DNA of 64,000 nt, taken from positions 62,001-126,000 of the forward strand of contig NZ_ATXK01000003.1 in assembly GCF_000421645.1 (NCBI RefSeq), read 5' to 3'. A program made the translations under genes and the position numbers. The stretch is from Aurantimonas coralicida DSM 14790. GTDB lineage: Bacteria > Pseudomonadota > Alphaproteobacteria > Rhizobiales > Rhizobiaceae. Shown here piece after piece: positions 50,386 to 58,751 of the stretch. The notes beneath the pieces were generated by a model that saw only the letters and a program-made list of their open reading frames with translations, did not search any database and was not told where the DNA came from. Position 1 is the stretch's first letter; every line of letters begins with the position of its first letter.

Positions 50386-52449
50386 ATGACCGACGACCGG
50401 GCGACGACCTCGCTGCGCCGCATGCTTCTCCTGACGGTAAGTCCCGTCATCTGTGTCTTCGCGGCCGGCACGGCTTTCGCGCAATCGCCGGCTCGCGATT
50501 ATACGCAGGCCACCGCCGCCACCGGTGAGACCGGAACGGTCATGCTCGGCGAAGTTGTCGTGGCCGGTTCCGGCGGCAGCGAGGAATCCATCGAGGACGG
50601 CAACACCGTCGCCGTCGTCGACTACACCGAGATCGAGACCTTCCGCCCGCAGACGGTCCAGGACCTCTTCCGCCGCGAGCCCGCGGTGTCCGTCGGCGGC
50701 ACCATCGCGACCAACCAGAAGGTCTATGTCCACGGCATCGAGGAGACCAATCTCGCCGTGTCGATCGACGGCGCGCGCCAGAACAACAAGCTGTTCCACC
50801 ACAACGCCACCAACGTCATCGATCCGCGGCTCCTGAAGGCGGCCCGCGTCGATGCCGGCGTTGCCGCCGCCGACGCCGGTCCGGGCGCCCTGGCCGGCGC
50901 GATCGCCTACGAGACCGTCGATGTCGACGACCTGCTGCGCGACGGGCGCAACTGGGGCGGCTATGTCGAGGGCGGCTTCCAGACCAATGGCGACACCTTC
51001 AGCACGCTCGGCGCCGGCTATGCCCGCTCCAACGGCTTCGAGGTGCTCGGCTTCCTGAACCGCGTCGACGGCGACGATTACGAGGATGGCGACGGCCGCA
51101 CCGTGACCGGCACCGGCGCCGGCCTCGTCAGCGGCCTCGGCAAGGTGGCCTATGAGGGTCTGTCGGGCGATCGCTTCGAGTTCAGCTACGAGCGCGTGAC
51201 CGACGACGGCGTGCGCCCCTATCGCGCCAATATCGGCTCGATCATCGGTGGCCGTCCGGTTCCCGATACCCGCATCTACGATCTCGACCGCCAGAACGTC
51301 GTCTTCTCCTACGAGAACACGCAGGCCACCGGCTGGTTCGACCCGAAGGTGACGCTCGCCTACAGCACGACCGATCTGGAAACCGAGGAAGACATCCTGC
51401 TCGGCGGCGTGCCCAGCGGCAACAAGGCCCGCTACGAGGCCAAGGCCGAGAGCTTCAACGCCACCTTCGCCAACGAATTCCATCTCGAGATGGGATCGGT
51501 GAACGCCGGTGTGGACGTCTATCGCGAGACCGCGGATTTCTACGACGCGACCTACTCGACCGGTGAGAAGGCCGACAATATCGGCGCCTTCGCGCAGGCC
51601 CGTCTCGACCCGACGGACAAGCTGTCGCTCTCCTTCGGTGGCCGTATCGACCACCAGGTCTTCACCGGCACCAACGGCGGAGACCAGCGCAACACCGGCG
51701 CCAGCGGCAACGCTTCGGTGAAATATGCCCTGACCGACCATTTCGCCCTGAAGGCCGGCGTCTCCAGCGTCTTCGGCGGCATCGTCCTGGCCGAGACCTT
51801 CATCCAGAACCCGGCCTGGATCTACACCGACATCGATCCGGTGCGCGGCGACAACGGCTTTGCGGGCTTCGAATTCCGCTATGCCGGCTTCATGCTCGAC
51901 GGTCAGCTGTTCCGCACCGACATCGAGAACGGCCGTACGCCGGATTATCGCGGCGGCCCGTCGCTGACCCACGACTTCACCAGCACCGGTTTCGACCTGA
52001 CGGCTGGCTATGACTGGGGCACCGGCAATGTGCGCGGCGGCTTCACCAGCGTGACCACCGAAATGGACGGCAACGGTGTCGACTCCTATGTCGGCAACTA
52101 CTTCACCGTGCCGATGGGCGAGATCTTCACCCTCGCCCTGGTCCAGCGGGTCGACGAATACGGCCTGACCTTCGGCGCCGATGCCGAGTTCGCGCTGGAG
52201 GAAGACGCGCCGGCCAAGAACGGCGCCGATCCGGCCGGTGTGCGCCCGCTGGAAAGCTACGCGGTCGTCAACGCGTTCGTTGAGTACGTCCCGCCGCAGC
52301 TCAGCAACGTCACGCTGCGCGCCAAGGTCGACAACATCTTCGACGAGACCTATTCCGACCGCGCCACATACGGCCAGGAATTCTCCACCGTCGTGCCGCT
52401 GCGCAGCCCCGGCCGCTCCTTCGGCGTCTCGGCCCGCATCGAGTTCTGA
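50386..52449 (+). CDS. TonB-dependent outer-membrane receptor
   Basis: 687 residues: signal peptide (cleavage near TAFA-QS, about 33), a plug domain (about 60-180) and a 22-strand-type barrel ending in the aromatic sequence ARIEF. The plug has VYVHGIEETNLAVSIDGARQ and then NNKLFHHNATNVIDPRLL, a DGARQN-type motif that is also common in hemin receptors, so the ligand is not settled. The divergent asb operon argues for the ferric siderophore. It has an iron box and a strong terminator of its own. Confidence 0.92.
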   Translation: MTDDRATTSLRRMLLLTVSPVICVFAAGTAFAQSPARDYTQATAATGETGTVMLGEVVVAGSGGSEESIEDGNTVAVVDYTEIETFRPQTVQDLFRREPAVSVGGTIATNQKVYVHGIEETNLAVSIDGARQNNKLFHHNATNVIDPRLLKAARVDAGVAAADAGPGALAGAIAYETVDVDDLLRDGRNWGGYVEGGFQTNGDTFSTLGAGYARSNGFEVLGFLNRVDGDDYEDGDGRTVTGTGAGLVSGLGKVAYEGLSGDRFEFSYERVTDDGVRPYRANIGSIIGGRPVPDTRIYDLDRQNVVFSYENTQATGWFDPKVTLAYSTTDLETEEDILLGGVPSGNKARYEAKAESFNATFANEFHLEMGSVNAGVDVYRETADFYDATYSTGEKADNIGAFAQARLDPTDKLSLSFGGRIDHQVFTGTNGGDQRNTGASGNASVKYALTDHFALKAGVSSVFGGIVLAETFIQNPAWIYTDIDPVRGDNGFAGFEFRYAGFMLDGQLFRTDIENGRTPDYRGGPSLTHDFTSTGFDLTAGYDWGTGNVRGGFTSVTTEMDGNGVDSYVGNYFTVPMGEIFTLALVQRVDEYGLTFGADAEFALEEDAPAKNGADPAGVRPLESYAVVNAFVEYVPPQLSNVTLRAKVDNIFDETYSDRATYGQEFSTVVPLRSPGRSFGVSARIEF

Positions 52450-52501
52450 TCACCAGGGCGGCGGGCACAGGGCTCGCCGCATCGAAGAACCCATCATGGA
52501 C

Positions 52502-52535
52502 AGGGGCCGGGGAGGAGACTTCCCGGCCCCTTTCT
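52502..52535 (+). terminator. Intrinsic terminator after the TonB-dependent receptor
   Basis: A 10-bp stem AGGGGCCGGG / CCCGGCCCCT, extendable inward, followed by TTTCT. It ends the receptor transcript 53 bases after its stop. Confidence 0.85.
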
Positions 52536-52810
52536 GCGTCGACCGGCGCCATCGCGGGGGCGTTCGCGCGTGCCGGCGGGCGAGCAGTGCCGCTGTCTGC
52601 CCGACGGTGACGCTCCGTTGCCGTCGCAGCCGGCGTCGCCGGCTTGAGCCGCGCGGCCGCGCACCTATAGTGAGCTGCAAGGCGCAAGGACCCGCTCCCG
52701 GGATCCGTCGCGGTTTTCCCGAAAACGGCACGTCGGCGCGGCCGACATTCGCCGCCAGCCACCGGACCCGGTCGCCCTTCACCCGCAAAAATTCGAAAAT
52801 GGAGATGTCG
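52536..52810. other. Intergenic region upstream of the yghU-like gene
   Basis: Together with the terminator this makes a 361-base gap without a supported gene. It should contain the promoter of the yghU-like gene; no clear -35/-10 pair or palindrome stands out. Confidence 0.35.
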
Positions 52811-53689
52811 ATGACCGACAATGCCGACTACACGCCGCCCGCCGTCTGGACCTGGGACAAGGAAAGCGGCGGCAAGTTCGCCAGCATCAACCGCCCCATT
52901 GCCGGCCCGACCCATGACAAGGAGCTGCCGGTCGGCAAGCATCCGCTGCAGCTCTATTCCCTGGCCACGCCGAACGGCGTCAAGGTCACGGTCATGCTGG
53001 AAGAGCTTCTGGCCGCCGGCTACAGCGGCGCCGAATACGACGCCTGGCTGATCCAGATCGGCGAGGGCGACCAGTTCTCCAGCGGCTTCGTCGAGATCAA
53101 CCCGAACTCCAAGATCCCGGCACTCAACGACCGCAGCGGACCGGAGCCGATCCGGGTGTTCGAATCCGGTGCGATCCTCATCTATCTGGCCGAGAAGTTC
53201 GGCGCTTTCCTGCCCACCAGCCCGGCCGCGCGGGCCGAGTGCCTGTCCTGGCTGCAGTGGCAGATGGGCTCGGCGCCGTTCCTGGGCGGCGGCTTCGGGC
53301 ATTTCTATGCCTATGCGCCGGTCAAGTACGAATACCCGATCAATCGCTACGCCATGGAAGTGAAGCGCCAGCTCGACGTGCTCGATCGCCGGCTGGCCGA
53401 CAACGAGTTCGTCGCCGGGCCCGAATACACCATCGCCGACATGGCGATCTGGCCCTGGTACGGGGCGCTGGCCAAGGGTCTGCTCTACGATGCGGGCGAG
53501 TTCCTGCAGGTGCAGGACTACAAGAACGTGCAGCGCTGGACCGAGGCGGTCTATGCCCGCCCGGCAGTCAAGCGCGGCCGGATGGTCAACCGCGTGATGG
53601 GCGAGCCGTCGAGCCAGCTCCACGAGCGCCATGACGCGTCCGACTTCGATACGAAGACGCAGGACAAGATCGCGCCCGCCGCGAAATAG
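52811..53689 (+). CDS. yghU: Glutathione S-transferase family, YghU-like disulfide-bond oxidoreductase
   Basis: 292 residues. The N-terminal thioredoxin-like domain has the YghU-type motif LYSLATPNGVKVTVMLEEL (Thr/Asn near the active site), and PNSKIPAL with FESGAILIYLAEKFG for glutathione contact. The C-terminal helical domain follows. YghU-type enzymes reduce disulfides with two bound glutathiones. ATG at 52811 is preferred since GGAG precedes it by seven bases; an ATG at 52799 is also in frame. It is isolated between two terminators. Confidence 0.9.
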   Translation: MTDNADYTPPAVWTWDKESGGKFASINRPIAGPTHDKELPVGKHPLQLYSLATPNGVKVTVMLEELLAAGYSGAEYDAWLIQIGEGDQFSSGFVEINPNSKIPALNDRSGPEPIRVFESGAILIYLAEKFGAFLPTSPAARAECLSWLQWQMGSAPFLGGGFGHFYAYAPVKYEYPINRYAMEVKRQLDVLDRRLADNEFVAGPEYTIADMAIWPWYGALAKGLLYDAGEFLQVQDYKNVQRWTEAVYARPAVKRGRMVNRVMGEPSSQLHERHDASDFDTKTQDKIAPAAK

Positions 53690-53707
53690 CGCGGAACACC
53701 GATGCAC

Positions 53708-53740
53708 ACCCGGCGGCTCTGTATGGCCGCCGGGTTTCCT
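53708..53740 (+). terminator. Intrinsic terminator after the yghU-like gene
   Basis: A perfect 10-bp stem ACCCGGCGGC / GCCGCCGGGT with an 8-base loop, followed by TTCCT. It lies 18 bases after the stop and just before the convergent DsbA-family gene. Confidence 0.85.
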
Positions 53741-53753
53741 GCAAAGAGAAGAA

Positions 53754-54398
53754 TTAGCTGGCGCCGTGCGCTTCCAGCACCTTCGCCACCAGCGGCATCA
53801 GCTTGTCCGCCCCGCGATAGCCATGGGTCAGCATCGTGTAGGTGCCTTCGGCATTCGGTCCGACGACCAGTGTCGGGAAGCCCTGCACACCGGCATTGCG
53901 CGAGGTGGCGTAGTCGAGGCGTGTGGCATCGCGCACCGCCTCGGACTCAAGCCGCATCAGGAACGGCTCGCGCTCCAGACCCATCTCCTCGGCGAGGTCG
54001 GCCAAGATCTCCGCCTGGGTGACGTCGCGGTTCTCGGCGTAGAAGGCGCGCTGGACGCGCTCGAGGAAGGGCAGTTCCAGCTCTGGGTTCTCGGCCCGGA
54101 CCGCCACCACGGCCCGCGCGGCCGGATCGGTGTCGTAGACGAAGCCGTCCCGCTCGAAGAAATCGAAGTCGAAGGCCTGGCCCGAGCGCTCGTGCACATG
54201 CTGCCAGTGATTGCGGATTTCCGCCTTGGACTGCGCCGTCATCGGCTCTTCGGTGCCCGGCCTCAGGCCGCCCATCACCACCCGGACCGGCAGGGCGTCG
54301 CCATAGGTCTTGCGGATCGTCTCGATGGTCGGTGCGAAGCCCCAGCACCAGGAGCACATGGGGTCGGCGAAATAGATCGCCTGCAGACCGTCTGTCAT
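53754..54398 (-). CDS. DsbA family protein (FrnE-like)
   Basis: 214 residues, thioredoxin fold with helical insert. The active site is FADPMCSWCWGF (CxxC-type: CSWC) and the cis-Pro loop is NAGVQGFPTLVVG. No signal peptide, so it is cytosolic, like FrnE-type disulfide oxidoreductases/isomerases. ATG at 54398; a TTG at 54410 is possible. It is 60 bases after the TetR gene on the same strand and probably cotranscribed with it. Confidence 0.9.
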   Translation of the reverse strand: MTDGLQAIYFADPMCSWCWGFAPTIETIRKTYGDALPVRVVMGGLRPGTEEPMTAQSKAEIRNHWQHVHERSGQAFDFDFFERDGFVYDTDPAARAVVAVRAENPELELPFLERVQRAFYAENRDVTQAEILADLAEEMGLEREPFLMRLESEAVRDATRLDYATSRNAGVQGFPTLVVGPNAEGTYTMLTHGYRGADKLMPLVAKVLEAHGAS

Positions 54399-54458
54399 GT
54401 CGATTGCCAATCTGTCGTTGCGGGTCGGGTTTGAAAGGAGTGTCGCGGCGTCCGCCGG

Positions 54459-55070
54459 TCAGGCCGGCTGACATTGGCGGGCGATATCCGCCGCCATGCC
54501 GTCGGCCAGATGCGCCAGCGCCGCCCGGTCGGTGCCGCGATGCGCCTCGATGCGCAGGGCGGTGACATCGGACTGGAATCGCGTCGCCAGCCGCTCGGCA
54601 TCGGCATCGTCCGGGATCTCGCCGGCCGTCCTGGCGCGTTCGAAGGCGGCGGCGATCTCGGCCCGCATCAGGTCGAGATAGTGCCGCGCCGCATTGGCGA
54701 TCGCCGGATCGTTGGGCGTTGCGTCGAGCAGCGTCTTGACCAGCATGCAGGCATGGACCGGGTCCTCGCCGAGTTCGCCGCGCCCCAGCGCGCGCAGATA
54801 GTCGGTCAGGCCGGCGATCGGCGTCGGCGCCGCCGCCAGCCGCGCGGCGAGGCCGGCGCGGTTGCGCAGGAAATAGCGCTCCAGCGCCGCCAGGAACAAC
54901 GCCTCCTTGCTCTGGAAGGCGGCATAGATGCTGCCGGGCTTCATCGTCAGCGCGGCTTCCAGATCCTTCAGCGACGTCGCGTGATAGCCCTTCGCCCAGA
55001 ACAGTCGGAGGGCGGCATCGAGGGCGGCGTCGCGGTCGTAGGGCCGGGCGTTGGGGCGGCTGCGTTTCAT
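54459..55070 (-). CDS. TetR family transcriptional regulator
   Basis: 203 residues. TetR helix-turn-helix: AALRLFWAKGYHATSLKDLE then AALTMKPGSIYAAFQSKEAL. The C-terminal domain (about 75-195) is typical of the TetR_C branch regulating redox/electrophile genes. ATG at 55070; a TTG is in frame nine bases upstream. Divergent from the AhpD-like gene; two TetR-like palindromes lie in the gap. Confidence 0.9.
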   Translation of the reverse strand: MKRSRPNARPYDRDAALDAALRLFWAKGYHATSLKDLEAALTMKPGSIYAAFQSKEALFLAALERYFLRNRAGLAARLAAAPTPIAGLTDYLRALGRGELGEDPVHACMLVKTLLDATPNDPAIANAARHYLDLMRAEIAAAFERARTAGEIPDDADAERLATRFQSDVTALRIEAHRGTDRAALAHLADGMAADIARQCQPA

Positions 55071-55133
55071 GTCGTCCAATGTAGGTCGCGCAAGGCAGCC
55101 TGTCTGTACCGCCGGGCCCCTCGACTTTCAAGT

Positions 55134-55149
55134 TTGAGTGATTGCTCAA
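55134..55149. promoter_or_regulatory. TetR operator 1
   Basis: TTGAGTGATTGCTCAA, an imperfect 16-bp palindrome with TTGAG/CTCAA arms. Its centre is 24 bp from that of operator 2, about two helical turns. Confidence 0.65.
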
Positions 55150-55156
55150 TTCGCTA

Positions 55157-55174
55157 CTTGAGCGATCGCTCAAG
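55157..55174. promoter_or_regulatory. TetR operator 2
   Basis: CTTGAGCGATCGCTCAAG, an 18-bp perfect palindrome. With operator 1 it probably controls both the TetR gene (-) and the AhpD-like gene (+). Confidence 0.75.
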
Positions 55175-55278
55175 ATGATTAGCTTCCCGCTCATCGAACG
55201 GCGGCCGGAACACGGACCGTCCCCACGGACCCGCAGACATTCCGGACCTCCGTCCGGCACCGACATCAGGAAGCGATC

Positions 55279-55833
55279 ATGACCGACTTTACCCTGCACG
55301 ACGAAACCACCGCGCCGGACGACAGCAAGCCGCTGCTCGCCAAGTCCCAGAAGGCCTTCGGGATGGTCCCGGGCCTGCATGCGGTCATGGCCGAGGCCCC
55401 GGGACTGCTGGACGCCTATCAGCAGGTCCACGAGCTGTTCCTGAACTCCAGCTTCGACAAGGACGAGACCACCGTCGTCTGGCAGACGGTGAACGTCGAG
55501 AACAACTGCCATTACTGCGTCCCGGCCCATACCGGCATCGCCAAGGCGATGGGCGTCGACGACGCCATCACCGAGGCGCTGCGCAACGAGACCCCGCTGC
55601 CCAACGCCCGGCTCGAGGCGCTGCGCGACTTCACCCTCAGCGTGGTGCGCGATCGCGGCAATGTCGATGACGCGAAGGTGCAGGCGTTCCTCGATGCCGG
55701 CTTCACCAGGCGCAACATTCTCGAAGTGGTGCTCGGCTATTCGCAGAAGGTGATGTCGAACTACACCAACCATCTGGCGCAGACGCCGGTCGACAAGCCG
55801 TTCCAGAAATTCGCCTGGCAGAAGGGCGCCTGA
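55279..55833 (+). CDS. Carboxymuconolactone decarboxylase/AhpD-like protein
   Basis: 184 residues, AhpD-like fold. VENNCHYCVPAHTGIAKAMG contains the CxxC and following His of the peroxidase-type proton-relay active site. AhpD-like proteins reduce peroxides or electrophiles through the CxxC. AGGAAGC precedes the ATG at 55279. It is a likely target of the divergent TetR. CMD-family proteins are often annotated vaguely; a peroxidase-like role is inferred from the CxxC. Confidence 0.88.
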   Translation: MTDFTLHDETTAPDDSKPLLAKSQKAFGMVPGLHAVMAEAPGLLDAYQQVHELFLNSSFDKDETTVVWQTVNVENNCHYCVPAHTGIAKAMGVDDAITEALRNETPLPNARLEALRDFTLSVVRDRGNVDDAKVQAFLDAGFTRRNILEVVLGYSQKVMSNYTNHLAQTPVDKPFQKFAWQKGA

Positions 55834-55884
55834 GCGTCAGCCAGCCAGCACGCCGGGACAAGCCTGTCTCGTCACCGAACGCGC

Positions 55885-55912
55885 GGCCTGCCATCCTTTT
55901 AGATGGCGGGCC
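55885..55912. terminator. Possible bidirectional terminator between AhpD-like gene and ABC ATPase
   Basis: GGCCTGCCATC / GATGGCGGGCC, 11 pairs with one G-T, 6-base loop. It lies between convergent genes; T-runs are weak on both sides. Confidence 0.45.
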
Positions 55913-55936
55913 GTCGTCGTTTCGGCCGGCGTCATC

Positions 55937-56695
55937 TCAGCGCCGGAACAGGCAGGTGCGCTGGCCCTCGATCTCGCGGATCATCACCGGCAGGCCGAAC
56001 ACCGCCTCGACCACCTCTTCGGTGATTACCGCCGCGACGGGACCCTCATGGGCGACCTTTCCGTCGCACATGGCGACGATGCGGTCGGCATAGGCGCTGG
56101 CGAAATTGATGTCGTGCAGGACGACGACGATCGTCTTGCCCAGTTCGTCCGCGGCGCGGCGGATCAGCCGCATCATCGCCACCGCATGGCGGATGTCGAG
56201 ATTGTTCAGCGGCTCGTCGAGGAGGATGGTGCCGGTGTCCTGCGCCAGCACCATGGCGACGAAGGCCCGCTGGCGCTGGCCACCGCTGAGTTCGTCGAGA
56301 TAGCGCTCGGCCAGATCCGACAAATCGAGATAGGCGATGGCCTCGGCCACCTTGGCGTGGTCGGCCGCCCTCATCCGGCCCTTCGAATGGGGAAAGCGGC
56401 CGAAACCGACGAGATCGCGCACGGTCAGCCGCACCGACAGCCCGTTCTCCTGCCGCAGGATGGCCAGCCGCTTGGCGAGTTCGTCGCCCTTGGTGCGGGT
56501 GACGTCGAGGCCGTCCACGAGGACGCGGCCGCCATCCATCGGCAGGAGCCGCGCGATCATCGACAGGAGCGTCGACTTGCCGGCGCCGTTCGGTCCGATG
56601 ATCGCCGTCACCCCGCCCGCCGGAAGCGACAGGCTGACGCCATCGACCACCAGGGCGCGATCGTAGCGCTTGGTCAGGTGCTCGGCCTCGATCAT
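55937..56695 (-). CDS. Iron-siderophore ABC transporter ATPase (CeuD/YclP/FatE-like)
   Basis: 252 residues: Walker A GPNGAGKS, Q-loop RQENGL, signature LSGGQRQR, Walker B TILLDEPLNNLD and the H-loop VVVLHDINFASAYADR, all of the iron/B12 importer class. The LNNLDIRHA segment is characteristic of the Ceu/Ycl petrobactin-type branch. Its ATG overlaps the stop of the permease gene. Confidence 0.93.
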   Translation of the reverse strand: MIEAEHLTKRYDRALVVDGVSLSLPAGGVTAIIGPNGAGKSTLLSMIARLLPMDGGRVLVDGLDVTRTKGDELAKRLAILRQENGLSVRLTVRDLVGFGRFPHSKGRMRAADHAKVAEAIAYLDLSDLAERYLDELSGGQRQRAFVAMVLAQDTGTILLDEPLNNLDIRHAVAMMRLIRRAADELGKTIVVVLHDINFASAYADRIVAMCDGKVAHEGPVAAVITEEVVEAVFGLPVMIREIEGQRTCLFRR

Positions 56696-57711
56696 GCGAT
56701 GCCTTTTTTCAGGATGAGGGCGAGGAAGACGAGGCCGCCGGCGAACTCGACGACGATTCCCAGCGCCGTGTCGAAATGCAGGACGTGTTCGAGCAGCGTC
56801 TGGCCGCCGACGAGGCAGATGATCGCGATCAGCGAGGCCGCCGTCATGGTCAGGCGGTGGCTGCGCGCGCCGACGAGGCTGACCGCCAGGCTGGCGACGA
56901 GCAGGCCGAAGAAGGTGACCGGACCGACCAGTGCCGTTGAGACCGATACCAGCACGGCCACCGTGGCAAGGACCAGCATGACGGCGCGGCGATGGGCGAT
57001 GCCCAGCGAGATGGCGCGGTCGCGGCCAAGCGACAGGACGTCGAGCGTCGCGGTCATGCGCCACAAAGCGAGGCTGGCGCCGCCGATCAGCACGGCGGCG
57101 ATGCCCAGAAGATCGGTCTCGATGGTGTTGAAGCTGGCGAAGAGCCGGTCCTGCAGGACGACGAAATCGTTCGGGTCGATCAGCCGCTGCATGAGACCAG
57201 CGGTGGAATGGAACAGGATGCCCAGAACGACGCCGATCAGGAGCAGCCGGTGGATGTCGCGCGTGCCGGCGCCGATCAGCGTGCCGTAGAGGCCGCAGGC
57301 GAACAGCACCATGACCAGGAGCTCGCCGGCGAACAGCGCGGCGGGAGCGATCGCCGCCGTGGTGGCCGCACCGGTCAGGAACACGAGCAGCGTCTGGATC
57401 AGCCGGTAGAGGGCGTCGAACCCCATGATCGATGGCGTCAGGATGCGGTTGCCGGCGATCGTCTGGAACACAACGGTGGACGTGGCGATGGCGTGGGCGA
57501 CGAGCAGCATCGCCGCCAGCTTGGCGCCGCGGAACGGCAGCACGAACGACCAGTTGCCGCGCGCCCCGAGCGTCAGGAAGAGGACGCAGGCGAGGATCGC
57601 CAGCGCCGCCAGAACGAGGAGGGCGACGTGTTCGGGCCGGTCGCTCCGACGGGGCGGCGTCGCCGCGCGGGCGGTCCCTGTGCGGCCATGGGTGGCGCCG
57701 AGGTCAACCAA
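56692..57711 (-). CDS. Iron-siderophore ABC transporter permease (FecCD family, CeuC/YclO/FatC-like)
   Basis: 339 residues, about eight to nine membrane helices. NWSFVLPFRGAKLAAMLLVA and NRILTPSIMGFDALY are the branch-specific FecCD signature. No ATG is available near the N-terminus; I use TTG at 57711 because GGAGG lies seven bases upstream and the start overlaps the previous stop by eight bases, typical of coupled genes. Forms a heterodimer with the other FecCD protein. Confidence 0.9.
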   Translation of the reverse strand: MVDLGATHGRTGTARAATPPRRSDRPEHVALLVLAALAILACVLFLTLGARGNWSFVLPFRGAKLAAMLLVAHAIATSTVVFQTIAGNRILTPSIMGFDALYRLIQTLLVFLTGAATTAAIAPAALFAGELLVMVLFACGLYGTLIGAGTRDIHRLLLIGVVLGILFHSTAGLMQRLIDPNDFVVLQDRLFASFNTIETDLLGIAAVLIGGASLALWRMTATLDVLSLGRDRAISLGIAHRRAVMLVLATVAVLVSVSTALVGPVTFFGLLVASLAVSLVGARSHRLTMTAASLIAIICLVGGQTLLEHVLHFDTALGIVVEFAGGLVFLALILKKGIA

Positions 57712-58684
57712 GGCTCGGCCTCCGGCGGAAAATGATCGCCAGGAACACGCAGGCGCCGAGAACACCCATGATCGTGCCGGCCGGGATTTCATAGGGCGCC
57801 CGCACCAGCCGCCCGACGAGATCGCAGGCCAGCACCAGCGCAGCGCCCGACAGGGCGACATAGGGCACCGTGCGCCGGCCATTGTCGCCGACGAGCATGG
57901 AGACGAGGTTCGGCACGACGAGGCCGACAAAGGGAATGCTGCCCACCGACACGATGGTGACGGCGGCGACGAGCGAGACGACGACGAGGCCGAGCGCCAG
58001 AACGCGCTCGTAGGAGAGCCCCAGATTGGTCGCCACGTCGCGGCCGAGGCCGGCGAGGGTGAAGCGGTCGGCGGCGAAGACCGCCAGGATCGTCAGGCCG
58101 AAGGCGATCCAGAGGAGTTCGTAGCGGCCGCGCAGCACCATCGAAAAATCGCCGCTCACCCAGGCGCCGAGCGACTGCAGCAGATCGAAGCGATAGGCGA
58201 GGAAACTCGCCCCGGCCCCGATGATGCCCGACAGGATCAGCCCGACCAGCGGCACCAGCATGCCGGAGCGCAGCCGCAGCCGGGCGATGATCGCCATGAA
58301 CAGCGCCGTGCCGGCCAGCGCGAATCCGGCGGCGATCAGCATCTTGCCGAAGACCGGGAGGCCGGGGGCGAGGATCGTCACCGCGAGCAGGCCGAGGCTC
58401 GCCGATTCCGTCGTGCCGACGGTCGACGGCTCGACGAAGCGGTTCGACGACAGCATCTGCATGATCAGGCCGGCGACGGCGAGGCCGGCCCCGGCGAGCA
58501 GCGCCGCGAGCGTGCGGGGAATCCGGCTGACCAGCAGCAGCCGCAGGCCATCCGCGTCCCGCCCCCCGGCCGAGAGCGTGCCGACCGACAATGCGCCGGC
58601 GCCGACAAAGACGCTGGCGAGAGCCAGGAGGACGATCGTGGCGATCAGGCCAGCGATGATGCGGGAATGGGACATGGCGGTCAT
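57704..58684 (-). CDS. Iron-siderophore ABC transporter permease (FecCD family, CeuB/YclN/FatD-like)
   Basis: 326 residues, about nine membrane helices. RIPRTLAALLAGAGLAVAG is the FecCD signature and GSIPFVGLVVPNLVSMLVGD a second. It pairs with the overlapping downstream permease to transport the ferric siderophore. ATG at 58684 or 58675; no strong ribosome-binding site distinguishes them. A 67-base gap separates it from the binding-protein gene. Confidence 0.93.
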   Translation of the reverse strand: MTAMSHSRIIAGLIATIVLLALASVFVGAGALSVGTLSAGGRDADGLRLLLVSRIPRTLAALLAGAGLAVAGLIMQMLSSNRFVEPSTVGTTESASLGLLAVTILAPGLPVFGKMLIAAGFALAGTALFMAIIARLRLRSGMLVPLVGLILSGIIGAGASFLAYRFDLLQSLGAWVSGDFSMVLRGRYELLWIAFGLTILAVFAADRFTLAGLGRDVATNLGLSYERVLALGLVVVSLVAAVTIVSVGSIPFVGLVVPNLVSMLVGDNGRRTVPYVALSGAALVLACDLVGRLVRAPYEIPAGTIMGVLGACVFLAIIFRRRPSLG

Positions 58685-58751
58685 GGTTGCTGCCGGCGCA
58701 GGACGGGGCAGGGCGCAAAGGGAGCGTGCGTCGGGGCGGGGCCCCTTCGCG

